A stretch of 64,000 nt of DNA from Deltaproteobacteria bacterium (GTDB taxonomy: Bacteria; Desulfobacterota; GWC2-55-46), in NCBI GenBank assembly GCA_015075075.1, contig JABTVA010000002.1:129985-193984 (forward strand), written 5' to 3'. Below are positions 1 to 9,433 of the stretch, piece after piece. Position 1 is the first letter of the stretch. Each line of letters starts with the position of its first letter. Below the pieces are notes generated by a model. The model saw only the letters and a list, made by a program, of their open reading frames with translations. It did no database searches and was not told the origin of the DNA. Both the position numbers and the translations under genes were made by a program.

Positions 1-16
1 AGAGGTCTCTCCCCGC

Positions 17-1248
17 TTGAAGGCGAGGCGCCGGATATTGTACGTCGAGCAGAACACCGACGGCACGGTCGGCGGCTCCCATTTCAGCCTCCTCTACCTC
101 GTGGAGGGCCTCGACAAGGCCCTCTTCGAGCCGACGGTGGTATTCTACCAGGAGCACCGGCTGATACCGGCATACAGGCAGGCAGGCTGCGAGGTGGTGG
201 TCCTCAAAAAGCCGGCCCCTCTGGATTTCAAGAGGCTTTTCCCGGCATTGGCGGCTCTCTCGAAAAACCCGATTTCCAACGCCCTGGCGGTTATGCCCGC
301 GCTGGCGCTGCAAAAGGCCTTGAACTACCTGAGGGGGTTCGTGCTGCCGTCTTTCGAGTGCTGGCAATTCCTCCTCAAGGGCAGGTTCGACCTTCTCCAC
401 CTTAATAATACGGTGCTCAGGCCGCAGCAATGGATATTAGCGTCGCTATTCGCCCGGACGCGGGCGGTGGCCCATGAAAGGGGCATTAACAAGTCCTTCC
501 CGGCGCTTGCCTTTATCCTGGCGAGGGCACTGGGTGCATAATCTGCATATCAGAGGCCGTGAGGACGAACCTTCTGCGGAACGGCTTCCCCGAGAGGAAG
601 CTCCACCTGATATACAACGGCCTCGACCCGGACAGGTTCAAGCCGCTCCGGACGAGGGAACAGGTCCTTGCTGAACTCGGCATCGGGAAGGCCGCCCCGC
701 TCGCGGGCATAGTAGGCAACATAAAGAAGTGGAAGGGGCAAGAGGTGGTCATAAAGGCCATGCGCCGCGTGATTGACAGGTTCCCCGGTGCCAGGTGCCT
801 CGTCATAGGCGACGCCTCCGAAAACGACCGTGAATACATGGAGCACGTAACGGGGCTCATCGCGAGCGAGGGGCTTGGCGGCTCCGTAATAATAACCGGG
901 TACAGGAAGGACGTGCCTGACCTCGTAAACTGCCTGGACGTCCTCGTGCACGCCTCGGTCGAGCCGGAGCCGTTCGGCAGGGTGCTCCTGGAGGGCATGG
1001 CCCTTGGTAAGCCGGTCATATCGAACACCATCGGCTCAGGGCCGGAAATAGTGATCGACGGCGTAACCGGCCTCCTGGTCGAGCCGGGAGACGAGAAAAG
1101 CCTTGCCGAGGCGATCATCCGGGTCTTCGGCGACCCGGAGAGGTCGCGCGAGATGGGCAGGGCCGGGCGCAAACGGCTTGAGGAGCTCTTCCCCGTCTCG
1201 GAAAACGTAAAAAAGACAGAGGAGCTTTATTTAAGGATGCTCCCTTGA
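17..1248 (+). CDS. GT4-type glycosyltransferase (split by a frameshift)
   Basis: Predicted GT-B fold glycosyltransferase adding one sugar during assembly of an exported polysaccharide. The N-terminal domain (17-541) has the glycine-rich loop in TDGTVGGSHFS. A second frame from about 535 carries IICISEAVRTNLL, then the donor domain with LIYNGLDPDRF and the E-x7-E motif in EPFGRVLLEGMALGKP. One base change near 535-541 joins both into about 410 residues, the usual family length. TTG at 17 is the first visible start; the window edge prevents checking for an earlier one. It is the first of a long same-strand run of sugar genes. Confidence 0.8.
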
Positions 1249-1297
1249 GCGGCCCTGTTTTCCCGGGCCGCTGACAAAAGCTCTCCGGCGCGCGGAT

Positions 1298-2422
1298 ATG
1301 CGGCTTCCAATAAACATACTCCACCTCAGGGACACTTACGAAATCGGCGGGCCGGGGAAGACCATCCTGGAGACGGCGGCTTATATCGACAAAGGCTTCC
1401 GCATGCAGATCGCGGTCTTCAAGACAAGAAAAGAGCCTTATGATTCGCCTTTTACAAACGAAGCCCGGAGGAGAGGCCTTCCCGTCCATTTTATCGAGGG
1501 GTTCAACCAATACGACCCCTTGATGATACGCAGGCTCGTAGGACTGGTCCGGAAGCTCGATATCGACATACTGCACGCCCACGAGACGAAATCCGACATA
1601 ATAGGCTACCTGGCGTCCAGGTTCAGCGACGTGCGCCTGGTTACCACGTCCCACGGCTGGATAAGCAACAGCCTTAAGCAGCGCGTAATGACGAGGCTCG
1701 ACAAGCTGGCGCTCCGGTCGTATGACAGGGTAATCGCAGTTTCCGATGAGATAAGGAAGGAGCTGAGCGCCTCCGGATGCAAAAACCTCACCCTCCTGCA
1801 TAACGGCATCGTGGTGGAGAACTACAGGAACACCGGGAAGCGCGGGTATTTGAGAAAGCTCGCCGGCATCGAAAAAAACGCCCCTGTAATCGGCTCCATC
1901 GGAAGGTTGAGCGCGGAAAAGGGCCATAAGGACCTGGTGCTGGCAGTCTCCGAGGTCGTCAAGGCGGGGCATGACGTGTCGTGCTTCCTGGTCGGGGACG
2001 GGCCCGAGAGGGGCGGCATAGAAAGCCTTATTAATGAACTTTCGCTCGGGTCGCACGTTTTCCTGACCGGCTATATCAGGACCCCGCAGCCGGCCCTGGA
2101 GGACTTCGACCTGATGGTGCTCCCTTCGTACACCGAGGGCCTGCCGAACGCTGTCCTCGAGTCCCTGCTCATGGATGTCCCCGTTATCGCCACCGCGGTC
2201 GGCGGGACCCCCGAGATAATCGAAAGCGGCGTAAACGGGGTGACCGTAAACCCCGCCAGGCCCGACGAGATCGCCGGGAGGATAATCGAGTTCCTTAACG
2301 ACAGGGGGCGTTACAGGGAAATGGCGAAGAGAGGGAAAAGAGACGTCATCGAAAGATTCAACTTCGCCGGCAGGACCAGGTCGCTCGAGAAAATCTACAG
2401 TGAAGTCATGCTGCGGAACTGA
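1298..2422 (+). CDS. GT4-type glycosyltransferase
   Basis: 374-residue GT-B glycosyltransferase. The acceptor-side domain opens with HLRDTYEIGGPGKTILE. The donor domain starts at about residue 190 with GSIGRLSAEKGHKDLVLA and ends with EGLPNAVLESLLMDVPVIA, which contains the E-x7-E motif. It lacks a signal peptide or membrane segment, so it should act on the cytoplasmic face of the membrane on a lipid-linked glycan. It starts 49 bp after the previous gene and lies 20 bp before the ligase-like gene. The exact sugar cannot be read from sequence. Confidence 0.88.
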   Translation: MRLPINILHLRDTYEIGGPGKTILETAAYIDKGFRMQIAVFKTRKEPYDSPFTNEARRRGLPVHFIEGFNQYDPLMIRRLVGLVRKLDIDILHAHETKSDIIGYLASRFSDVRLVTTSHGWISNSLKQRVMTRLDKLALRSYDRVIAVSDEIRKELSASGCKNLTLLHNGIVVENYRNTGKRGYLRKLAGIEKNAPVIGSIGRLSAEKGHKDLVLAVSEVVKAGHDVSCFLVGDGPERGGIESLINELSLGSHVFLTGYIRTPQPALEDFDLMVLPSYTEGLPNAVLESLLMDVPVIATAVGGTPEIIESGVNGVTVNPARPDEIAGRIIEFLNDRGRYREMAKRGKRDVIERFNFAGRTRSLEKIYSEVMLRN

Positions 2423-2442
2423 GGCCCGGAGAGGCGCAACGG

Positions 2443-3762
2443 ATGAGCAAGATGAAGACAGCGACACTTAACATTCCCCGGGAGACAACCGCGCCGTTCA
2501 CGGGGAAGATACAGTATTACGGGCTGATGCTCTTTTTCGTCCTGGAGTACGTCAGGCCCAACAATTACCTGCCGCAGCTGAACGCGCTGCATCTCAACTC
2601 GTTGGTGCCTGCCGTCGTCATAGCCGTGACGATTTTTTCCAGCGCCAGCCCCGGCAACCTCGCGGTCCTCAGGTACAGGAACACGAAGCTTATCCTCTTT
2701 TTTGTCCTCCTGATAGTCGGGTCGGTGATTACCGCGGACGTAACGCTGTACGCGTTCGACAAGTTCAAGACCATCATCGGGTACGTCCTCATGTATTTCG
2801 TGATCTGCAGGGCCGCAAGGACCGAAGACCGGCTCAAGGGGCTTTTGAAGACGCTGATATTCGTCCACGTGGCCGTGCTGCTCCTCAATACCCAGCTCTT
2901 CCTCAACCCGGAGGTCAGGAGCTATATCGCTTCCGGGGCTTTTCTGGGAGACGGGAACGACCTCTCGCTATCCATCGCGATAGCGATACCCTTTTGCGTA
3001 TTCTTCATCCGTGAGGAGAAAAAGCCGTACATGAAGGCCTTTTATATCCTGGTCCTCCTTGTACTCGTGGCGGGAATAATCGGGACGTCCTCTCGCGGGG
3101 GCACGCTCGCGCTCGTCTCAAGCGTCCTTTATCTCTGGACGAAGAGCGACAGGAAGCTCGTGCTCGCCGGCGCGCTGGTCGTGCTCGCGGGCCTGGTGGT
3201 CTCATTGGCCCCCTCCTCCTATACGGAAAGGATCAAGACCATAAAGAATTACGAAAGCGACGGCTCTGCCCAGGGAAGGCTCCTGGCGTGGGAATCAGGG
3301 GTCAGGATGGCGATCGACCATCCGCTCCTCGGGGTGGGCGCCGGCCACTTCCCGGTCAAGTACGGAGTGGAATACCGCCCGCCGGGGTACGGGCGGGCGG
3401 AGTTCCCCTGGTCTACGGCCCATTCGATCTACTTCGTGATACTCGGAGAGCTCGGCTTCCCGGCCTTCTTCCTTCTCTACATCATGGCCTACAATTTCAT
3501 GCGGAACGGCAGGATAATACAGGGGCTCCGGCCCCCCCGGGCCCCGGAGGACCCGTCCGCCAGGAACCTATTCGTCTCGCTGAACGCAAGCCTCGTCTCT
3601 TTTGCGGTCGGAGGGGCTTTCCTGACCGCCATATACTACCCGCACCTGTACATACTGGCCGCCATACTCAGCTCCGCCAGGTTCGTCTTCAGGAAGCCTC
3701 CGGAGGCGCAGCCTGAAAGATCGCGCGCCCTCAGGCCGGGGTACGGGGCCGCGGGCGCATAG
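2443..3762 (+). CDS. O-antigen ligase/polymerase-like membrane protein (XrtA-associated type)
   Basis: 439-residue polytopic protein with about ten hydrophobic segments. A large periplasmic loop near residues 280-335 includes GRLLAWESG, HPLLGVGAGHF and STAHSIYFVILGELG. These are the hallmarks of the Wzy/WaaL O-antigen ligase superfamily. The opening LEYVRPNNYLP resembles the putative O-glycosylation ligases found in exosortase A loci. The likely role is to polymerise the glycan or transfer it to a lipid or protein acceptor in the periplasm. An ATG at 2452 is an alternative start. It sits between two glycosyltransferases with 2-20 bp gaps, so co-expression is likely. Confidence 0.85.
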   Translation: MSKMKTATLNIPRETTAPFTGKIQYYGLMLFFVLEYVRPNNYLPQLNALHLNSLVPAVVIAVTIFSSASPGNLAVLRYRNTKLILFFVLLIVGSVITADVTLYAFDKFKTIIGYVLMYFVICRAARTEDRLKGLLKTLIFVHVAVLLLNTQLFLNPEVRSYIASGAFLGDGNDLSLSIAIAIPFCVFFIREEKKPYMKAFYILVLLVLVAGIIGTSSRGGTLALVSSVLYLWTKSDRKLVLAGALVVLAGLVVSLAPSSYTERIKTIKNYESDGSAQGRLLAWESGVRMAIDHPLLGVGAGHFPVKYGVEYRPPGYGRAEFPWSTAHSIYFVILGELGFPAFFLLYIMAYNFMRNGRIIQGLRPPRAPEDPSARNLFVSLNASLVSFAVGGAFLTAIYYPHLYILAAILSSARFVFRKPPEAQPERSRALRPGYGAAGA

Positions 3763-3764
3763 CG

Positions 3765-4889
3765 ATGGCGGAAAGACGCGTAAACCTCATGGTCCTTACC
3801 TCTTCGCTATGCATCGGCGGCGCAGAGGCCGTAATCCAGAGCCTATGCAGGAACCTCTGCGCTTCAAGGTTCAACGTGCTCGTATGCTGCCTAAAGGAGC
3901 GCGGAGAAATCGGCGAGGACCTTCAAAGGTCCGGGTTCGACGTGCTGGAGGTCCCGAAGCCGAGGCGCGCTAAAATCGACTACTTTACCTCCCTCAAGGT
4001 CGCCGGCATACTGTCCAGGCACAAGGTCGACATCATCCACTCCCACACGACCCACGCGCTGTCGGACTCCGCGATATGCACGCTCCTAAGGCCGGGCACG
4101 AAGCTGGTCCACACCTTCCATTTCGGGAACTATCCGCACGACAAAAAGAGCAGGATGATGCTGGAGCGCGCATCCTGGAGGTTCTCGGACAAGCTGGTCG
4201 CGGTCGGCGAGGCACAGAGGAAATCGATCCAGGGCGCGTACGGGATACCCGATAACAGGATAGTCACGATAAGGAACGGCATAGACATGAGGGAAAGGCC
4301 GGGCGACCCGGATTTCAGGAAGAGGCACGGGCTCGGGGGAAAGGTCGTCATCGGCTCGGTGGGGACGCTCTACGAACAGAAAGGCTTTACCTACCTGCTG
4401 GACGTCGCCCTGAGGCTCAAGGGGTCCTCGCGCGACTTCGTATTCATAGTAGCGGGAGAGGGGCCGCTCAGAAAAGAGCTTGAGTCAAAGGCCAGGGGCC
4501 TCGGCCTGCAGGAAAACGTGCGGTTCCTGGGGTGGGTAAAGGACGCGGATGCGAACCTGCTGCCCCATGTCGATATCTTTTTCCAGCCGTCGCTCTGGGA
4601 GGCCATGTCAGTCGTCGTACTTGAGGCGATGGGCGCGGCCAGGCTGGTGGTCGCTACGTCTGTCGGTGAGAACCCCTACATTATCGAGGACGGCAGGGAC
4701 GGCTTCCTGGTCGCGCCGAGGGACGTCGATGCCATGGCCTCGAAGCTGGCCATGCTGATAGAAGACGGCCCGCTCCGGGAGAGGGTCGGCGGATGCGCCG
4801 CCGCTAAGATAAAGGCCCGTTTCGGCGCAAGGCAGATGGCGGCCGCGTACGAGGAGCTGTTCGAGAAAGTCCTTACGGGCAGGGGATGA
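3765..4889 (+). CDS. GT4-type glycosyltransferase
   Basis: 374-residue GT-B glycosyltransferase. Visible landmarks are the N-terminal SLCIGGAEAVIQSLCRNL loop, HSHTTHALSD at about residue 90, GSVGTLYEQKGFTYLLD opening the donor domain and EAMSVVVLEAMGAARLVVA, the E-x7-E segment. It starts 2 bp after the ligase-like gene, which implies tight coupling. The nearest relatives by motif are the PEP-CTERM/XrtA-locus sugar transferases, but the acceptor and donor are unknown. Confidence 0.87.
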   Translation: MAERRVNLMVLTSSLCIGGAEAVIQSLCRNLCASRFNVLVCCLKERGEIGEDLQRSGFDVLEVPKPRRAKIDYFTSLKVAGILSRHKVDIIHSHTTHALSDSAICTLLRPGTKLVHTFHFGNYPHDKKSRMMLERASWRFSDKLVAVGEAQRKSIQGAYGIPDNRIVTIRNGIDMRERPGDPDFRKRHGLGGKVVIGSVGTLYEQKGFTYLLDVALRLKGSSRDFVFIVAGEGPLRKELESKARGLGLQENVRFLGWVKDADANLLPHVDIFFQPSLWEAMSVVVLEAMGAARLVVATSVGENPYIIEDGRDGFLVAPRDVDAMASKLAMLIEDGPLRERVGGCAAAKIKARFGARQMAAAYEELFEKVLTGRG

Positions 4890-4901
4890 AAAACTGACGA
4901 C

Positions 4902-6125
4902 ATGAACGTACTCTTTCTTTCGCAGATAGTGCCGTATCCGCCCCACGGGGGCGTGCTGCAGCGGGGCTACAACCTTCTTCGGATGAGCGCCAGGCGCAAC
5001 AAGATCCACCTGCTGGCGTTCGTGCACCCCGATGTGCTCGGAACCGAGCCCCTGCTGGAAGAGAGCCGGCGCGAGCTCGGCAAATTCTGCTCCAGCGTCG
5101 AGTTTTTCACTCTGTGGCCGAAAAAGTCGAAGTTCCACAAGTTCGCAGGGTTCGCGCTCTCCTGCTGTTCGACCCTGCCCTTCAGCGTGCTCGCCCACTC
5201 GTCGCGCCCATTCAGGGCCAGGTTTGAGGAACTGGCCTCCTCGGACGATATAGACCTCATACATTTCGACACGATAGCGCTTGCCGAGGTGGACTGTCCC
5301 GGGATAAGGAAACCGAAGGTCCTCACGCACCACAATATAGAGTCCGTCCTCATGGCAAGGAGGGCGGCGGTCGAGAAAAACCCCGTCCTGAGGGCGTATT
5401 TACGGCGGCAGGCGCGGAGGCTCGAGGCATACGAAAAGGAGAAGTCTCCCCTGTTCGCGTGCAATATCCTCGTTTCAGGGGAGGACGAATCCAAGCTGAG
5501 GGCCGCAGTCCCCGGCATAACTACGGCAATAGTCCCGAACGGCGTCGATACCGATTACTTCCGCCCTGTCCTGACGGACGAGCGCCCAGCCGTGGTCTAT
5601 GCAGGGGGCATGAACATGTTCGCGAACAAGGACGCGGTCCTTTTTTTCCTGAAGGAGATATGGCCGCTTATCAAGAGATCGAGGCCGGAGAGCGAGTTCT
5701 ACGCGATAGGACAGTGCCCGCCCGCCGAGCTGCTCGAATACGCGAAGGGCGACTCCTCGGTAACGGCGCCGGGCTATGTCGATGACGTGAGGCCCTTCAT
5801 ATCCCGGGCCGCCGTTTACGTCATTCCCTTGCGCATAGGCGGCGGGACCCGCCTGAAGCTCCTGGACGCGATGGCTATGGGAAAGGCGATCGTCTCCACG
5901 AGCATCGGCTGCGAGGGCATTGAGGCCGCTGACGGCAAGGAGCTCCTTGTAGCCGACTCGCCCGCCGATTTCGCCGCAAGGGTGCTCGACCTCCTTAAGG
6001 ACGAACCCAAGAGGCGCGCGCTCGGGAGCGCGGCAAGGAGGGCCGCGGAGGCCAAATACTCGTGGGAAAGCATAGGCCTGCGTCTCCAGGAAGCCTACGA
6101 GGACGCGCAGAGGCGAATAGGATGA
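4902..6125 (+). CDS. Glycosyltransferase, XrtA-locus type (GT4-like)
   Basis: 407-residue GT-B protein. It begins with LFLSQIVPYPPHGGVLQRGY, the start typical of the sugar transferases that travel with exosortase systems. A His-rich acceptor motif (VLTHHNIESVLMARRA) lies at about residue 145. The donor domain has YAGGMNMFANKDAVLFF and GGGTRLKLLDAMAMGKA. The second Glu of the usual E-x7-E pair is replaced by Asp in this last motif, as in related XrtA-associated enzymes. Its last codons overlap the next gene by the four bases ATGA. Confidence 0.85.
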   Translation: MNVLFLSQIVPYPPHGGVLQRGYNLLRMSARRNKIHLLAFVHPDVLGTEPLLEESRRELGKFCSSVEFFTLWPKKSKFHKFAGFALSCCSTLPFSVLAHSSRPFRARFEELASSDDIDLIHFDTIALAEVDCPGIRKPKVLTHHNIESVLMARRAAVEKNPVLRAYLRRQARRLEAYEKEKSPLFACNILVSGEDESKLRAAVPGITTAIVPNGVDTDYFRPVLTDERPAVVYAGGMNMFANKDAVLFFLKEIWPLIKRSRPESEFYAIGQCPPAELLEYAKGDSSVTAPGYVDDVRPFISRAAVYVIPLRIGGGTRLKLLDAMAMGKAIVSTSIGCEGIEAADGKELLVADSPADFAARVLDLLKDEPKRRALGSAARRAAEAKYSWESIGLRLQEAYEDAQRRIG

Positions 6126-7525
6126 GCACAGGCAAGAGCATCTACGACAAGGCCCCTGTATTCCTGCAGAACCTTTTGCTTACGGGTTACAGCGCCCTCC
6201 TCGACAGGAAAAGGTACGGCAGGCAGTTCAGCGAATATGCGGCCCTGCTCGAAAGGTCCCAGTGGCTTTCCGGGCCGGAGCTCGCTTCCTACCAGGAAGA
6301 GCGGCTCAGGCTGCTTATAGGCCGCGCTTACGACACGGTACCGTACTACAGGCGCGTATTCGATGAAAGGGGGCTTAAGCCCGGCGACATAAGGACCCCC
6401 GCCGACCTTCCGAAACTCCCGGTGCTCACGCGCCAGGACATAAAGGACAATTTCAAGGACCTCCTTTCCACGGGCCTGAATGTCAAGACGGTGCCCAAAG
6501 GGCACACGAGCGGCACGACCGGCTCCCCGCTGGAGGTCTGCTATGACCGGTCCGTCATACAGTTCACGTACGCGGCCCTGGACCGCCACTACCGCTGGGC
6601 AGGGTGCGAGCTTTCGCGCGCCGGGGACAGGATAGCCGTGGCGAGGGGGAACGTCATAGTCCCGCTCGGACAGGAGTCCCCGCCTTTCTGGAGGTACAAC
6701 CGTGTCCACAACCAGATACTCCTCTCCTCTTTCCACCTTTCGCGGAAGAACCTCGGCCATTACTTCAGGGAACTGGAAAGGTACCGGCCGGCGGTCTTTG
6801 ACGGATACCCGTCGACGCTCTACGTGCTTGCGAAATACCTGCACGACAACGGAAGGACCTTCCCGGCCAAGGCGGTCATAACCTCGTCCGAGACGCTTTA
6901 CGATTTCCAGCGCGAGCTCATAGAGAAGTCTTTCGGATGCCGCGTCTTCGACTACTACGCCCTTGCCGAGCGGACGGTGTTCGCCTCCGAATGCTCCGCC
7001 CACTGCGGCAACCACCTGTACCCCGAGTACGGCATAACCGAGGTCCTGGACCGTAACGGAGAGGCCTGCGCTCCAGGCGAAGCCGGCCTCCTGGTAACGA
7101 CCGGGCTCCATAACCTCGCGATGCCCCTTATCCGGTACGCGACGAGCGACATGACGAGCATAAGGCCCGCCGGGTGCGCATGCGGCCGAAGGCTCCCGGT
7201 CATCGAGCCGGTGACAACGAAGGCCGAGGACATGCTGACCCTTGAGGATGGGAGGGTGATATCGCCTTCGGTGCTTACCCACCCCTTCAAGCCGCTCGAC
7301 TCAGTGGCCGCCTCGCAGATCGTGCAGGAAGGCCTTAACGACATCCTCGTAAGGATTGTGCCTAACTCGAACTTCACCCCTGAGGAGCGCGACCACCTCG
7401 TCAAGGAGCTTAAGGCCAGGCTCGGGGAGCGGGTCAACGTGAATATCGAGCTGGTGAACGAGGTCCCGAGGTCCAGGTCGGGCAAATTCCGGTGGGTCAT
7501 CTCAAACGTCAAGCTGGGGATCTGA
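6122..7525 (+). CDS. PaaK/CapK-like adenylate-forming enzyme
   Basis: 467-residue member of the ANL superfamily, of the phenylacetate-CoA ligase-like branch found in capsule and exopolysaccharide clusters. The ATP-binding P-loop-like motif is HTSGTTGSPLEV at about residue 127. YYALAERTVFASEC near 280 matches the adenine-binding/aromatic motif, and the C-terminal ends with NEVPRSRSGKFRWV, which carries the invariant Lys. It probably activates a carboxylic acid for transfer to the glycan or a peptide stem; the acid is unknown. ATG at 6122 is chosen because it overlaps the previous stop (ATGA). Upstream in-frame codons from 6062 would lie inside the previous gene. Confidence 0.82.
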   Translation: MSTGKSIYDKAPVFLQNLLLTGYSALLDRKRYGRQFSEYAALLERSQWLSGPELASYQEERLRLLIGRAYDTVPYYRRVFDERGLKPGDIRTPADLPKLPVLTRQDIKDNFKDLLSTGLNVKTVPKGHTSGTTGSPLEVCYDRSVIQFTYAALDRHYRWAGCELSRAGDRIAVARGNVIVPLGQESPPFWRYNRVHNQILLSSFHLSRKNLGHYFRELERYRPAVFDGYPSTLYVLAKYLHDNGRTFPAKAVITSSETLYDFQRELIEKSFGCRVFDYYALAERTVFASECSAHCGNHLYPEYGITEVLDRNGEACAPGEAGLLVTTGLHNLAMPLIRYATSDMTSIRPAGCACGRRLPVIEPVTTKAEDMLTLEDGRVISPSVLTHPFKPLDSVAASQIVQEGLNDILVRIVPNSNFTPEERDHLVKELKARLGERVNVNIELVNEVPRSRSGKFRWVISNVKLGI

Positions 7526-7528
7526 AAA

Positions 7529-9433
7529 ATGTGCGGTATAGCGGGCATATTGATGCATGAGCGCGGCGCGGCCTGTCCGGCCGACGCCGTTGTAGCCATG
7601 CGGGACGCGGTCAGGCACCGCGGACCGGACGAGGAAGGGCTGTTCGCCGACGGCGGCGTGGCCCTCGGGCACAGGAGGCTCAGCATAATAGACCTGACCG
7701 ACGGACGCCAGCCGCTGTCAAACGAGGACGGCTCCCTCTGGATCGTGTTCAACGGCGAGATATTCAATTATAAAAGCCTGCGGCAGGAGCTTGCCGGCAA
7801 AGGCCACCGCTTCCGGACCGGGAGCGATACGGAGACGATCCTGCACCTTTACGAGGAGGCGGGGGCTGATTGCGTGGACCGACTGAACGGCATGTTCGCG
7901 TTCGCCATATGGGACGGCAGAGCGCAGTCGCTTTTCCTGGCAAGGGACCGCATGGGGATAAAGCCCCTCTATTATTCCATGTCCCCTTCTTTCTTCGCCT
8001 TCTCCTCGGAAATAAAGTCCCTTTTCCAGGGCGGGCTCATACAGGCCGGGTGCGATGAGCAGTCCGTGCCGGAGTACATGCTCTTCAGGTACGTTTCAGG
8101 CGAAAACACGCTCTTCAGGGGGGTCAAATCGCTCCTCCCCGGCCATACGGCGACCGTAAGGGACGGAAGGCTCTCGACTCGGAGGTACTGGTCTCCGGTC
8201 CCGCGCCAGATCGATTCCGGCATGAAGTACGCGGTGGCGATGGAGGAGGCCTCGGCGCTCATCGAGGACTCCGTGAGGATAAGGCTCATGAGCGACGTCC
8301 CGCTCGGCACCTTCTGCAGCGGCGGGGTCGACTCGAGCCTCGTAACCTCCTTTGCGGCGCGCCTGGTCGGGAAGCCGGTAAACACCTTTTCCGTCGGATT
8401 CTTCGAGAATGACTACGACGAGACGGAATACGCGGAGGAGGTCTCGCGCCTGTACGGCACCTTGCACCACGAGATACGCCTCAATAACGAGGAATTCGCC
8501 GAACTCCTCCCCGCGATGATATGGCATAACGACGAGCCGCTCAACTTCCCCAACTCGGTCCTTATATACGCGATAAGCAGGCTCGCGAAAAAACATGTGA
8601 CGGTCGTCCTGACCGGCGAGGGCGCCGACGAGCTCTTCGCCGGGTATCCCAGGTACCAGGTGCCCCGGTTCCTCGGCGCTTTCAAGTCCCTGCCGGCCTT
8701 TGCCCGGAGGGCGCTGCTTGCAGCCGCCCGGCTTTCGAACGACCACAGGGTCGCGAGGCTCAGGTCGGATTCAGGGCTGCCGATGAGGGACCTTCTCATC
8801 GATAATGCCGTCCCGCTGAGGAGAGACGTCCTGGAATCCCGCCTTCCGGTCTTAAGGGGCCGCGCCTTCCCGTACAGGGACGAGGTACTGGGCCTGCTTG
8901 AAAGGCCCGGCCTGGACGCCGGTATGAAGGCGGCGCTCCTCGACCAGCACACCTATCTCGTTTCGATACTCAACCGGCAGGACAAGATGAGCATGGCCGC
9001 CAGCGTCGAGGCCAGGGTCCCTTTCCTGGACTACAGGATCGTGGAATTCGCAAACAGGCTCCCGTCTGATTTCAAGATTTCAGGCATGACCGGTAAGAGG
9101 ATAATCAAGGACATAGCCCTAAAGCACCTGCCACAGCGCGTAATCAAGAGGAGGAAGTCCGGTTTCGGCGTCCCGCTCCGCGAATGGTTCCGCTCAAGCA
9201 CTGGCCTCGGCTCCATGCTGGAAACTCTGGCCGACTGCCCTCGCCTTTCCGCGTATATGGATAAGGCCGCGCTCCGGAGGGTCGTCTCCGAGCACCGCAT
9301 AGGAGCCGTTGACCATTCAGAGTTCCTCTGGACTGCGCTGAACCTGAGCCTCTGGCACAGAATGATCGGGGAAAAATTCATATCGAACAGGAGTCCATAT
9401 TGGAAAGAGCAGACAGCACCCAGCTTAAGGTAG
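7529..9433 (+). CDS. Asparagine-synthase-type amidotransferase (XrtA-associated)
   Basis: 634-residue two-domain amidotransferase. Cys2 of MCGIAGILMHE is the class II glutaminase nucleophile, with HRGPDEEG and FNGEIFNY following. The synthase domain contains the pyrophosphate loop SGGVDSSLVTSFAARL at about residue 265 and VVLTGEGADELFAGYPRY near 365. The likely reaction is glutamine-dependent amidation of a carboxyl group, either Asp to Asn or, in exosortase loci, probably a uronic acid on the polysaccharide (inference). It starts 3 bp after the PaaK-like gene and overlaps the next gene by 34 bp. Confidence 0.87.
   Translation: MCGIAGILMHERGAACPADAVVAMRDAVRHRGPDEEGLFADGGVALGHRRLSIIDLTDGRQPLSNEDGSLWIVFNGEIFNYKSLRQELAGKGHRFRTGSDTETILHLYEEAGADCVDRLNGMFAFAIWDGRAQSLFLARDRMGIKPLYYSMSPSFFAFSSEIKSLFQGGLIQAGCDEQSVPEYMLFRYVSGENTLFRGVKSLLPGHTATVRDGRLSTRRYWSPVPRQIDSGMKYAVAMEEASALIEDSVRIRLMSDVPLGTFCSGGVDSSLVTSFAARLVGKPVNTFSVGFFENDYDETEYAEEVSRLYGTLHHEIRLNNEEFAELLPAMIWHNDEPLNFPNSVLIYAISRLAKKHVTVVLTGEGADELFAGYPRYQVPRFLGAFKSLPAFARRALLAAARLSNDHRVARLRSDSGLPMRDLLIDNAVPLRRDVLESRLPVLRGRAFPYRDEVLGLLERPGLDAGMKAALLDQHTYLVSILNRQDKMSMAASVEARVPFLDYRIVEFANRLPSDFKISGMTGKRIIKDIALKHLPQRVIKRRKSGFGVPLREWFRSSTGLGSMLETLADCPRLSAYMDKAALRRVVSEHRIGAVDHSEFLWTALNLSLWHRMIGEKFISNRSPYWKEQTAPSLR

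Noticed and set aside
1115-2467. A 450-codon minus-strand open frame
   Set aside because: Entirely antisense to a clear glycosyltransferase; no domain, no ribosome-binding site.
6095-7282. A 395-codon minus-strand open frame
   Set aside because: Antisense to the PaaK-like gene, which has intact motifs.
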